Assembly: GCA_002964805.2 (NCBI GenBank)
Contig: PUDQ02000005.1
Location: 124,001-188,000, forward strand
Reading direction: 5' to 3'
Source of the DNA: Trametes villosa
Taxonomy: Eukaryota > Basidiomycota > Agaricomycetes > Polyporales > Polyporaceae
DNA length: 64,000 nt
Both the position numbers and the translations under genes were made by a program. The notes under the pieces were generated by a model. It saw nothing but the letters and a program-made list of their open reading frames with translations, had not been told where the DNA came from and made no database searches. The first letter of the stretch is position 1. The number at the start of each line of letters is the position of its first letter. Below are positions 1 through 11,146 of this stretch, one piece after another.

Positions 1-40
1 ATCTCACCTCTATGGTGTATTTGCTGACATCTTTGCGTAG

Positions 41-689
41 GTACGCGTCCATCCTACTGCTCGCCCACGTGCGGGTCGGGGAACGGGCGTCGGACCGCAT
101 GCGATCTCGTCCAAGACCCGTGTCTTCCCAATTGTTCTACTTCCTGATGACAGCCGGGTCTACTTTCATTGTCCCTGTCGTCTTCGACGTTGCCCAGCTC
201 ATCGTAACTTGCTTGCCGACTACCGATCCCCGACATGGACAATACTCCGCGCTCTACATCATCCTCGCCAACGTCTACGTCGCGATTATCTCTCTCCTAC
301 TTGTTGCCCTCTGCAACCCACACCCATATCCACACCCACACCCCGATTCTCTCCCCCAAACACAGACGTCCACAATTCACTCGGACGACGTCGAGCAGAC
401 GAGCGCGACGCGCCTCCTCGTGGCCCGCAGCCCGGAACATCCCCGCCTCCAGCTCGAGCTCGCGCGGGCGGGCTCCGAGCACGACTCGGCGACGATCTGC
501 GTCAGCAGCGAGTGCACGCTGGGGACGCACGCGGAGAAGACGAAGATCATGGAGGCGTTCCCGGACGCGCTGCGGCCGGGCGGGGTGGAGTTCGCGCGGC
601 GGAACTGGGCGCTGGAGCCGTCGGTGTGCTCGTTCAACGGCTCAATCCAGACGGACGCGCAGGGCGAACCGGTGTTTTATGCGGTGTAG
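41..689 (+). CDS. C-terminal part of a fungal 7TM membrane protein (5' end outside window)
   Basis: Last exon of a gene that begins before the window. A 3' splice site (TTTGCGTAG) ends at position 40, and the frame then runs to TAG at 687-689. The fragment starts with YASILLLAHVRVG, then has two strongly hydrophobic segments (LFYFLMTAGSTFIVPVVFDVAQLIV and the YIILANVYVAIISLLLVAL stretch), followed by a hydrophilic tail of about 120 residues. The order matches the last third of the gene at 11147-12361 (TLFWIATSNFVLPVLLNLVQLI; YIFIVNNYVQIIGVLLAMLW), so both belong to the same basidiomycete family of uncharacterised seven-helix proteins. Function is unknown; plasma or endomembrane location is inferred from the helices only. 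Confidence 0.6.
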
Positions 690-1604
690 GTGGATGCCGC
701 TACGCTTGTTTCGTGGACAGTGCTCGCGTGGAATGTGATACCCGCCAGTGAATTGTATCCTGTATCCGCGAGAGAAAATATGTATTGGCTTGTACTATCT
801 CGTCCGTGAGTCGTACCTACCGTGTTGTACTTGTACTCTTGTCTTGACGTCGCCACCTGCAGGTACCGGTTAACTGAACGCCCAAACGCCCACGTTGACC
901 TCTTTCCCAGGCCTTCCATCATCACCACGGCGTCTCGCTCGACATCGTCCTCGGCATCCTGGCCAATGCGCAGCCATCTGCCAGCAGCCAGCAGCTGTAC
1001 ACCCGCTGCGTGTATCCTCCGGACGCCACACAAGTACAAGGAGCCCGCCATCGCATATCTGCCAAGGACCGTCCGACATGCACGGCCTCTGAGAAGTTAG
1101 CTGCGACCACTCCGGAGGGCCTCCTTTCTGTCAGAATTCGTACGCGCATGTCCTCTTCCTCCCCAACGACGTTCGCGCCTCCCCCTGATGCGGCGGCGGG
1201 CCTGCCTCGTTAGGATTTTACGCCCTTGATGCGCCCTCCACCTGACCAGTTCGGGCGGGCAGCCGCGGACACAATGCCGCACTATGCTCGACACTATCAA
1301 TAATACACACAAGGAGGAAAAGTACGCACTGGCGCCGCAGGCGAGGGGTGGCGCGCGGGCGCCCCGACGCAGGGTTTGGTTTATAATGTCTGAGAAGCCG
1401 TTAGATGTCCTCTTCCCTCCCGAGCCTCGATTACCCCTTCCCACGATTGGTCACCATTGGAGTCGTACCGGCCGCCCACCACTAGAGTCTACGCCGGTTA
1501 GTATGTGCTCGAGTATCTCGCGCGGCCTGCAAGCCTCACAATCGAGCTCTTCGATGATACAGGTGGCATCGACGCCGAGCGCTGTGCAGTACCACGCCGC
1601 CAAT
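690..1604. other. Intergenic, no gene seen
   Basis: About 0.9 kb between the 7TM gene end and the DUF6534 gene. Open frames here are short, overlap on both strands and show no family similarity. It should hold the 3' end of the first gene and the promoter of the next one. Confidence 0.5.
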
Positions 1605-3679
1605 ATGGATCCAAACCTCGACCTTACTATCGGAGCGCTCCTTCTCGGTGAGCTTATCACCGCCGTGTAAGTTGCTTCTCCTGCTTTAGTGAAAGTGATG
1701 CAGACGATGCTAATCTATCCAAACAGTGGATACGGAATCACGACGACACAGACGTATATGTACATGACTCGGTTTCCGAAGGACCCGTGGTTTATCCGGT
1801 GGACGGTATGTCTATTCGATGTTCTCTGTTCGGCGTTGCTGTATACTGATACTCACTCTTGAATGTAGGTCTGGGCTCTGCTGTGAGTTTTGTCGGGTAT
1901 CGAGCCTGGAGTTGCGAGTGACGCACGGCCGACGTTGCGCAGAGGGCTCGACACGACCCACATCGCGTTCACATGGCACATGGTATACCACTATCTCATC
2001 CGCAACTTCAACAACACCGCCGCTCTTGAGGACGCTGTTTGGTAATGCGCTCCGTAAAATCGCGGCAAAGGGCTATCCTACTCAATATTATCCCCACAGG
2101 AGCTTCAGCGTGAGTGTGCCCTCGCTCTTCCCGTACAAACACGCGCAAGGACGTTGACCGGAGTTCGCCTGCTAAGGCCACAATCGTGATTACGGTACGA
2201 GTTACGCTTACTGATGAAGAGCAATACTGAAGGGGACTCAGGCGATCATCACGGTTATCGTACACTGCTTCTACGCGCGTCGCATCTTCATACGTACGTT
2301 TGCTTTGTGCGGCCGCTCGCGTCGCTATACTGACCCGTGTGCAGTGAGCCGGAGGAACTGGAGTATCCCGCTGCTCATCGTACGTCTCGGCAAATGCAGC
2401 ACCCCGAGTGCATCTCACAAATTGTGATCTCTTCGGCATGTACACAGCTTGCGCTCTCCATCGTCAGAGTTGGTGCGTCTCTTGCAGCCTCGCACAGCGC
2501 ACGCGAGGACCGCCAGCTCACTGTCCGTCTCCAGTCTTCGGCTTCCGTAAGCACCGCGTTCACACTCCTCGTCTAACCGGATCTTACGCAACGACTTAGT
2601 CGCTAGTGTTCAAATGTGAGTGTGGCCTTTTCCCTTCCCTATGGCCGCATACATAAACTCCTCTACGCAGACTTAAGCTCAAGAAGTTCCATCTCATTCA
2701 ACACAAGACCCTTGTATGTCGTATTTCGCCTGAAAAACCCTGCGTGCGCTCAACAAGGTTGCTCGTCAGATGACAGTAGTTATCGGACTCGGTTCAGGGA
2801 CGCTGGCGGACTGCATCATCACCGCGTCGCTCGTGTACCAGCTCCGAGTGCACAAGTCTGAGTTGAGCCCGTACGTGCACCTTTCTTGACGTTTTCTGTT
2901 GGCTCCTGGAGAAATTGATCACCCCGGTACACAGGAGGTACGTCCCGCCGTTGCGCCCACCGTTTACGGGCTTGTACATCAGACTAACACCATCGTATTG
3001 CCGCCCCAAAGCCTCAACAGCGTAAGACCTCAACATTCTGAAGTTCCTGCGCAGTCTAACGAGTCAGGCGCGTGTTTCACAGGTGCTAGACAGGCTCACG
3101 TACTGGGTGGTGAACAACGGCCTCCTTACGTGGTGCGTCTGTTCCGTCGCCCGCCTTCTTTCCATGAGAAACGTTACTGAGAAGTATGTTGATGCCTGCC
3201 TTCGGATCCGCAGCATCGTCGGCACTGCGTTCCTTGTGACGGTACGGCATATCTTTTTTGTTGAGTTGTACTGGTGCTGACGCTTACCTAGCAATTTGCG
3301 CCCATGCCGGCGAACATGGTATTCATCGCCCTACACCTCCTGCTCAGTAAACGCGAGTACCCTCTACGCCATTCTCTGTTGCGCTCGGTAGCTTACTCAC
3401 AGCATCCTTCACAGTCTATGCCAACTCGTTACTGGCGACGTGAGTCTTCGCCATCCTGGTGCGACGTCCGAGCACTTAAACATTCTCACTATCGCTGCCT
3501 GCAGGCTTAATTCGAGAGAGGCTCATCGCGCGGGCCGCGCCCTCGATACAGCTGAGCATAACAGCGCAATTGTCCTAACAACTATCATTGCGCTCCCTCC
3601 ATCGCGAGACTCTCCGCCATCGGGCGGCCCGATATACGCTTTTGGTTCGGGGAAAGACGCACACGTCCGTTTCTCCTAG
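1605..3679 (+). CDS. DUF6534-type multi-pass membrane protein, many small exons
   Basis: Start ATG at 1605, stop at 3677-3679. Likely exons: 1605-1666, 1727-1805, 1869-1882 (14 nt), 1943-2041, 2100-2109 (10 nt), 2177-2194 (18 nt), 2242-2293, 2345-2379, 2448-2472, 2535-2546, 2600-2615, 2671-2713, 2758-2870, an uncertain join, 3083-3241, 3292-3346, 3415-3439, 3505-3679. The product is about 331 aa. It shows the family pattern: N-terminal helix with a GYGITTTQTYMY stretch, HIAFTWHMVYHY, ITAIITVIVHCFYARRIF, the DUF6534 block (GSGTLADCIITASLVYQL, then LDRLTYWVVNNGLLT) and the ending YANSLLATLNSRE. The join between 2870 and 3083 is ambiguous: either micro-exons of 3 and 1 nt, or a donor at 2875 with a 208-bp intron. 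Both keep the frame. Function is unknown. Confidence 0.75.
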
Positions 3680-5049
3680 CACCTCCTCAGCGTCAGGAGT
3701 CACGTATCTGACGTTTACTGTTGACGGCAGGGCGTGCCTCTTCCCGCGGGCGCAGCGACCCCCGTCGGACACACCGCGCGTCCTGCAGAGACGCGGGCAA
3801 GTCCAACACACTCCCTCACAACAAGCGAGGGGTGGAGGTCGGTTCGTGACATTCTTCGTTATCATGAAGATGTATCGTTCTCTGATTGTCTTTCTCCACA
3901 GGTGCGCTCCGATGGACCGCCGGTGCGGCAATACGGGTACGCTTGGGGTCACGCGTAGCCTCGCGCCTTCATGAATGTCGCTCTTAGTGTTGTTGAAAGG
4001 CGCACGTCGTGTAACATATGTCATTGTGAGTACTTCGGCCCGTCTTCTTGGATATTCATCGGGGTTTGTCTATCTCCCGTTCGTCGCCTCGCCCGCTCGG
4101 GGTACATATTCCGGCTCCAGATCAACTAGGACGCAAAAGCTCTTTGTGGCTCTAGACTCTGCCACAGGGCTTTGCACGGCGATACGCCATTCGTTGTTAC
4201 GTGAATGATGAAAGAGGGCGCGGGATGGTTGTCTGTCAGCATCCCGCATCGAGGGCGGGTTCGGCATTCGCCAGGGCACTGTGAGTGAGCTTCACCCCCT
4301 CTGCGTACCCATGGCCTTCGCTGACCCGGAGACAGAGCCTTGGAGGCGCTGCACCGACGGCGATGCTCTGATAGCATATTCTTAATCCTGTGGCAAGTCC
4401 GGAAGGCGGCGCAGTTTAGGTGTACGAATCTTCATTGGAAGTGGTATCCACTGATACTCGGTCGGACCAGGGCTGCAATGTCGAGATTCTCAACAGCTCA
4501 AAGAGATCTGGGCCCTGGTGCGATGTATATGTTGCGCCGACGGCGCTGTGTTTGCGCAGCGACGCAACTCGTACGCGAGATGCCATCACCAGCGATAGAA
4601 GGAGCGAAGCCCACATCCATTCAGTGACACTCACCGGGCGGGGCCTTTCAACGGTACGTAGCGAGGCCTGCGGGATGGCATACGGTTGTCTCTTCAAGTT
4701 ACCGCTTCTATGAGGTACGCACCGGATTGCCGTACGTGGACCGACGACACAAGCTGGCTAGCTTCTTCCATGCAACGTGAATCCCATACAGTTTTGGGTG
4801 TCCAGTTGCTCGCGACCTGAACCTTCGCTTGGTTGGGTCGGAGTGTAGGCTCGGGATTGCAGGAGGATAACACTCGTTCTATTTTGCGACCACTCCTCGT
4901 GCATAGCTGTGCGACCCCAGAATGCTCCGCCCCACTAGAAACGCTGGCGGCGTTCAAAAGCCCTCGACGGGAGGGGAGGGGAATTCTGAGTGTCCCCACT
5001 CGCGTTCCGCCACAGCCCGCTGACATCTTATCGCAAACCGCTCTTCAGA
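3680..5049. other. Intergenic, no gene seen
   Basis: About 1.4 kb with only short overlapping frames, none recognisable. A frame running 4833-5429 continues into LEU4 exon 2 but is upstream sequence read through; the LEU4 start lies at 5050. Confidence 0.45.
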
Positions 5050-7050
5050 ATGCCCATGCTGTAAGTCCTCGCGCACATTCCATGTCAGCGCCTACTAATG
5101 TGAGGGGTAGCGCGGACCCGAGGGTGAAGTACGCACCGTACACCGCCGTCGACCTTCCCAATCGCCAGTGGCCCCAGAAGCGGCTTACTCGCCACCCCAT
5201 CTGGCTTTCCACCGACCTGCGCGATGGAAACCAGGCGTTGGCGCGGCCGATGACCATCGAGCAGAAGCGGGTGTTCTTCAGACACCTCGTCAAGTGCAAC
5301 TTCAAGGAGATCGAGGTCGCCTTCCCCTCCGCGAGCGAAACTGACTTCGAGTTTGTTCGCTCCCTCATCGAGGATGGAGAGATCCCGGACGACGTGTGGA
5401 TCCAGGTGAGTACCCTCACTGCGTCGTAGTAGATGCTCTGCTGACGTAGTAGTCTTCTTAGGTTCTCGCGCCTGCGCGGGCTGAGCTGATCCACCGCACG
5501 TTCGAAGCGATCGCGGGGGCGCGGCAGGTTATCATACAGCTCTTCAACGCCGCCGCACCCTGTTTCCGAGATGTCGTGTTCGGGAAAAGCAAGGAGGAGA
5601 TCGTCGAACTCGCGGTCACGCACACCAAATTGGTCCGGTCGCTCGCCGACGAGTACCGTGCAAAGTACGGGACGAAGGTCCGGTTGATCTACGGGGTCGA
5701 GGCGTTCACGCAGACCGAACCGGAGTTCGCCGTTGAGGTGTGTACTGCCGCGAAGCGAGCATGGGGCCTGGCGGGCAAGGCGATGGAGGACAGGATCATA
5801 TTCAACTTGCCCTCGACGGTGGAGATCGCACCTCCAAGTCACTATGCGGACCAGGTGAGCCCGCGTGCGCTGGTGTTACAATGTGTCCGTACTGACAGAT
5901 AGGACGCGTAGATCGAATACTTCTGTCAACACATGGAAAGCCGAGACGAGATGATCGTCAGCCTACACTGTCACAACGACCGAGGTGCGTAGTTACCGCT
6001 TTCTCCACACAGCGACCGCTCTCAGCGAAGTCTTCACCAGGTACCGCAGTCGCGGCCACCGAGCTGGGTATGATGGCTGGCGCGGACCGCATCGAGGGCT
6101 GTCTCTTCGGAAACGGAGAGCGTTCTGGGAACGTCGACCTTGTCACCGTCGCGCTCAACCTGTACACTCAAGGCATACCCTGTGGACTGGACTTCAGCAA
6201 CATCCAGGAGACGGTCGCAATCGTTACCTCGTGCACTTCTCTCCCTATCCACCCTCGCCATCCGTACGCAGGCGAGCTCGTCTTCACCGCTTTCTCCGGC
6301 TCGCACCAGGACGGCGTGAAGAAGGGGTTCGAGGCGCAAGCGCTCCGCCACGCTAAGGCTGCTCAGGAAGGCCTGCCGCGCATGTGGGAGATGCCGTACC
6401 TTCCTCTCGATCCGGCCGACGTCGGGCGAACCTACGAGGCCGTGATCCGCGTCAACTCTCAGTCTGGGAAGGGCGGAACGGCGTACATCATCCGGACGCA
6501 CCTCCACATCGACCTCCCGCGTCCCGTGCAGCAGGAGTTCTACCGCGTCATACAGGGCGAGGTGGATCGCACCGGGAGAGAGATGGCCCCCGATGAAATC
6601 AAGGCGGCCTTCCTCTCTTTTTATCACCTCGACGAAACCCGCTTCCCCTCGCGCGTCGCCCTTCCCACTTTCACCATCGCCCAGACCGTCGAGAACGAGC
6701 GCGCATCCTTCACGTTCTCGGGACGGATGACAGCAGACGGGCAGTCATTCGCGCTCCAGGGGGAGGGCTCGGCACCACTCGACGCCTACCTGGCAGCTGT
6801 CGAGGCGCACTTGCAGCTCCGCTTCGTCGCGGTCGACACCCACGAGCGGATGTCCCTCGAGCCTGGGAGCGATGCCGTCATCTCCTTCGTCCTGCTCCGG
6901 GAGGCCAGTGCCGAATCTACGTCCGCCATGGCGTCAACCTGGGGCATGGGCAGCGACGCGGACACGTCCCGCTCGCTCATCCGCGCGGCGGTTAGCGCGA
7001 TTAACAAGCTACTCAAGGATCGTCCTCACACGTTGGCGTGGTTTGCCTGA
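5050..7050 (+). CDS. LEU4: 2-isopropylmalate synthase
   Basis: Catalyses the first committed step of leucine synthesis, condensing acetyl-CoA with 2-oxoisovalerate. Exons: 5050-5060, 5111-5405, 5462-5854, 5912-5984, 6041-7050, giving 593 aa, the usual size for fungal class II enzymes. The first exon is only 11 nt and encodes MPML; the splice joins CT to C, giving MPMLADPRVKY. Visible motifs are the metal and substrate signature [11 protein letters not shown], the [16 protein letters not shown] block, the metal-binding HCHND, the glycine-rich [11 protein letters not shown], and a C-terminal regulatory domain (about residues 440-593) of the type that mediates leucine feedback. An in-frame upstream ATG at 5082 lies inside intron 1 and would give a poorer N-terminus. 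No clear mitochondrial presequence is seen. Confidence 0.95.
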
Positions 7051-8221
7051 GGCCGCGCACGGGTTAGACGAATGTGTATGACCTCTTTTTGCCGAAGTGT
7101 ACATGTACTGGAAGTGTCTTGATTCTTGACGCTTAGCGTACGAGAAGCCGAGAGGCTAGGATGCGTCTCACCTGTAATAACGCAATACCATCCTGTTCTT
7201 CGTTCCGCATACTGGGCAGAAAACGCAGCGGGGAAGACGAGTTGGCCATGTTCTACTCCTGGGTCTACGTCGGACTGAGCGATCCGGGAGGAGTCCTCAT
7301 GGGCCTGCTCTTCTCGATGTGTGATTGAGAGCGGGGCTCACGCCGAGGAAGAGGTGACAGGTCGTTCCCCGATGGAGAAAAGTACCGGGAACGGTTCGAG
7401 AGCGCGACAGTTGCGCTTGAAAGGTGTTCCAGCTCGAAGTCTGCAGAGGGTTTGGCACCAGTCGCAGTGGTCACAAAGACGTGGAAAGTGCCCGCAAACC
7501 TGCTAGTGTGTGTCCAGCATCGTCAACGTCGATGGGAAGTGTGTGTATGCGCACAAGGAAGACAAGGTCGAACGACCCCTCCCAGTCGCGACATCACACA
7601 TTTCACAGAGCAGTCATACACACAACCTGTGAGCTGAGCGCGATAACACGACGAAATATTGTAGCACCGCTCAGCTCCATCCGATTCTCCATAACGAGAC
7701 CATATGATGGCATGTTGGACGACGGAAATGTCTTGGGAATCGTCCTCTATCATGCCTTTAAACGTAGTACTTTGGCTCACTCACCACGTAAAGATGCATG
7801 CGCACAAGTTCGAGAGCGCATACATGAGCTCCAGCCACCAGAGGAGCAGACACGAGCTCGCCAGAGGAGTCGGTATGACTGCTTGCGCGGTCGAAACATG
7901 TTCAGCTTGTAGCATGAATCATTACAAGCAAGTCAGCATGTGTGTTCATATTCCGTTGGCTCGTTTGGAACGATTTCCGACCAAGACTTGCAGATGGACG
8001 AGACTTTGAAGCAGAGCGAGTGAGTGGACGATGGTGGTTGCGTGCAAGACGGTCTCGGGCGTCTAGCAAATGTCTCGGCAAGAATAAGTGCGGGCGTCTA
8101 AATGTTTCTCTCGCCAGGTGGGACGATGTGCCTGTCCGCCTTCGAATGCCTGTCCAGCAGCCTCTCCCTCCCACCACCACCTCGCCTCTCGCAACCCTCA
8201 GCTTTTCGTGGAAAGTGAACG
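7051..8221. other. Intergenic, no gene seen
   Basis: About 1.2 kb between LEU4 and ERG27, both on the plus strand. A 69-codon minus-strand frame at 7265-7474 has fair composition but no partner exons or family match. Confidence 0.45.
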
Positions 8222-10510
8222 ATGTCGAACGAGCTGGTCATCGTGGTTACAGGCGCAAACGGGTGCGTGGCCAGCGCGTACTCTTCTTCAAAGCGCCTAA
8301 CCTGAGACCTCAGCGGTGTGGGATTCGGCATCTGCCACCGCCTCCTCGTCCAGCTCGCATCACCACACCCCTCGGACGCCCAACCACGCTTTAACGTCGA
8401 CCGCGAAGATGTGCGAGGCTTGGAGCTGCCAGAGAGGTCGCCCGACGCGGGGGTGACGCTCATTATGGCGTGTCGCGACCCGAAACGCGCGCAGGACGCG
8501 AGGGAGAAGCTCTACCAACTGCTGGACAAGCACATCGCGACGCTCAGGCAAGGCTCGGAGGACCATGCATACGCGGTTTCATTTAGGGGGAGCGTGCGGC
8601 TGGATATCGAGAGGTTAGACCTCTCCTCTGTGAAGAGTGTGCTGGATTTTGGCAAGGCGGTTGCCCAAAAGTACGTCCGATACTGCCTGCTTCATACGTT
8701 TCTCTCACCTCCTTCCCGCAGGTACGAGTACATCTCACACCTAATATTCAACGCCGGGACTGCAACATACAGCCACCTAGACATCCCCGGCTTCGTCTAC
8801 GACTTGCTCACGCACCCCATAGACGCCATCGAACACCCACGCCGCAATATGCAAGTCAATGGTATCCTAAGCAAGGATAACCTGGGATATACCTGGCAAT
8901 GCAATGTATTCGGGCATTATGTGTTGGTGAGTCGCACGTTCTCGCGAATGAACCACGTCTACTTTCTCGGTCAATCTACCGTCGCTCTCCCCTTGGCTAG
9001 TGGTTTGCAGGGGTCGGCCGGGCTCGAAAGTTCCGGCTCGGGTCCGGCTTTTTTTAGGGGTCGGCCCGGTCCGTAAGATGCTGAGCCGGACTCTTACACA
9101 ATGCTCAAGCCCGGCTCGGCTCAGTCCCGTCTGTTCAACCTCGCAAACAGTTTCTAGTGTTATGCACATCTATGTCGGCCGAGGGGGGAACCGCCAAAAT
9201 CGTACAAGTGGACACTCCGACAAGTCGAAATTCCACTTGCACTCGCCTTTAACTTCCATTCCAATGGACGGCGCGGAGTACGCACCCCCTATGCCTCCGG
9301 CAAGCGTGTGCATGTGGGCAACGCCCACGCGCGCTTAAATGAGGCAGAGGGTGCACGCGCGAGGATAGCGCAGATATGAACAACATGGGCGTAACTGAGC
9401 GAGATGTTCACGCTTTCGCAGACACCAGTGTGAGCGAAGGGGGCGGCTCCGGCTCGCACAGCGAAGGCGAGGTTGAGGACAGCGGGGTGCGCGGCGCGGC
9501 CAGCGAGCGCATCGACGAACACGTTTTGCCCGCTCGGCCACTAGTGGGTGGAATCATATTCGCGATGGGCTGGATTGAGCGAACATTTCCATCTATACTG
9601 GACTAACGCTTCCACCTTCACTGGACTTCTTCCACTTCTGTGATCTGGGTATATACTTTGTTCATCACTTGCTAACCGTCCCACCAGTACCGCTCAGTGC
9701 AATCCCTACTCCTAGCCTACGCGCGCAAGACCAGCACGCCCGCGCGTGTCCTCTGGATGTCCTCGCTCGACGCGGAGCCCACGTTCGACCCGAAAGAGGA
9801 CTGGCAGCTCACGAAGACGATGCACTCCTACAACGCGTCCAAGTTCCAGATCGAGCTCGTCGCTGCTGAGCTCGAGCGTCGCGCGCTCGAGGTTGGGACC
9901 GCGTCGCACGGCGTCCCCCACCACTACATCGTCAGCCCCGGCATCACCGCGACGAACATGAGCGCGTTGCTCAACATCCCGCTCCCCGGCTGGCGCTACA
10001 TGATGCTTGCCGCGTTCTTCATTGTACGTCGCCCTCCCACCTTTCCGCTCCGGTATCCCGCCCGCTGACGCCCCGCGGCAGGTTCGCCTCATTGGGTCCC
10101 CGCACGTCCTCATGTCGCTCTATAGTGCGGCGGTCGCTGTCGTGCACCTCGCGCTTGTGCCCTCAGCGGCCATCCCGACCGCGCGCGACGCCGCGCACGC
10201 GCCGCCCGAGCGCGTCCCCTGGCCGTCCTGGCACTCGTACTTTGGCAAGTTCACCGCAGGCGCGCCCCCGCGCGTGCTCACGCTGCGGTTCGGGGCGGAG
10301 AACGACAGGTGGGGACACGACCGCCCGGGGGTGATGGCAGTGCCGGTGTGGGAGGAGCACCCGGACGCGGGCGCGGAGTTGCTGGAGCGCTTCGAGCGGC
10401 TGTATCAGGCGTTCGTGGAGAAGGAGCGGGAGGACGAGGGACGAGAGGCTGGGGATAGGGATGTGGGCGCTGATGCAGGTGCGCCGAACGGGGAACCGGA
10501 TTCCAGGTAA
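8222..10510 (+). CDS. ERG27: 3-keto-steroid reductase (SDR family)
   Basis: Reduces the 3-keto group during C-4 demethylation of sterols on the way to ergosterol, normally at the ER with ERG25, ERG26 and ERG28. Exons: 8222-8262, 8314-8670, 8722-8926, 9688-10023, 10082-10510, giving 455 aa. SDR features in order: the TGANGGVGFG nucleotide-binding loop, LIFNAG, CNVFGHYVL, MSSLDAEP, and the catalytic YNASK (HSYNASKFQIE). WQCNVFGHYVL and the substrate region identify it as the HSD17B7/ERG27 branch. The C-terminal 30 residues are charged and low-complexity. Intron 3 is 761 bp, while the other three are 51-58 bp; see the separate entry. Splice sites are good, so the gene is probably functional. Confidence 0.9.
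8927..9687 (+). other. Oversized intron 3 of ERG27, possible transposon relic
   Basis: GTGAGT at 8927 and CCACCAG ending at 9687 bound a 761-bp intron, over ten times its neighbours. From about 9007 it contains CAGGGGTCGGCCGGGCTCG followed by repeated GGCTCGG/GGCCCGG words, ending near 9131 in a partly inverted version. Such CAGGG...GGCCGGGCTCGG ends are typical of hAT-type elements. I found no convincing target duplication, so this is a suggestion only. Confidence 0.4.
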
Positions 10511-11146
10511 TGGTGATGTTTGTGTTGGGAGAAACACGTCGCTATATACCCCTGCTTGCTGTTGGCCACGAAGAGCGTCCTACCGACATGTGCAGGCTGT
10601 GCAAAACCGGCTCGTGAGTTCTGTGTGAGTGTCGCCGTCCTGGGGCACTGTGTTATTCATGGAACAACATCACAGTTGACCAGCGCTGATGTGGACTATG
10701 TTATAGATTCCTCACCTCATCGATCGCCTCGTCCAAACCTGGCTGTACGATTCTGGCCCTTGTGTCCCACAGCGGGCCCGGATCTCAGCTCTGCGTGTCG
10801 TTCGTAGTCCCCTCGCGGTAGGCTTCTCCGGCGGCCTCGGCGCTACTTCACTCACTCACCCATTCGCGGCGCGCCTCAAACATCACGATACAGTTTGGCC
10901 GCCCAGTTGTAGCTGTCTCCCAAGCTTCGGTGCTTATCACAGCATCAGCGTCGTTTATGTTGACTGTTGCTATCACCTTCCAGTGTTCTCATTGGCAAAC
11001 CGCACCCAATTCGACATGGGAGTCGCAGGCCTGCATCGGGTTTCCGCTCGGTGTGTAGTGCTCCCAACACTGATATCGCCCCAAGCATCTATTGCCTTAC
11101 TACGCATAAAAGCAGAGTCCGTGGGCTCTCCGCGCGCTGCACCGAC
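10511..11146. other. Intergenic, no gene seen
   Basis: About 0.6 kb between ERG27 and the next 7TM gene. No recognisable coding frame; presumably terminator and promoter sequence. Confidence 0.45.

Noticed and set aside
3083..3241. Extra intron GTGCGT...AG within the DUF6534 exon
   Set aside because: All possible acceptors either create a stop or shift the frame away from the next exon; the unspliced frame closes the gene model.
5045..5842. Minus-strand frame of 265 codons opposite LEU4
   Set aside because: Shadow of the LEU4 exons; the plus frame has the family motifs and splice sites.
7265..7474. 69-codon minus frame between LEU4 and ERG27
   Set aside because: Fair composition but too short and isolated to support a gene.
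9007..9131. Possible 125-bp hAT-like element inside ERG27 intron 3
   Set aside because: Terminal repeats align only partly and no 8-bp duplication flanks the interval, so not called as a mobile element.
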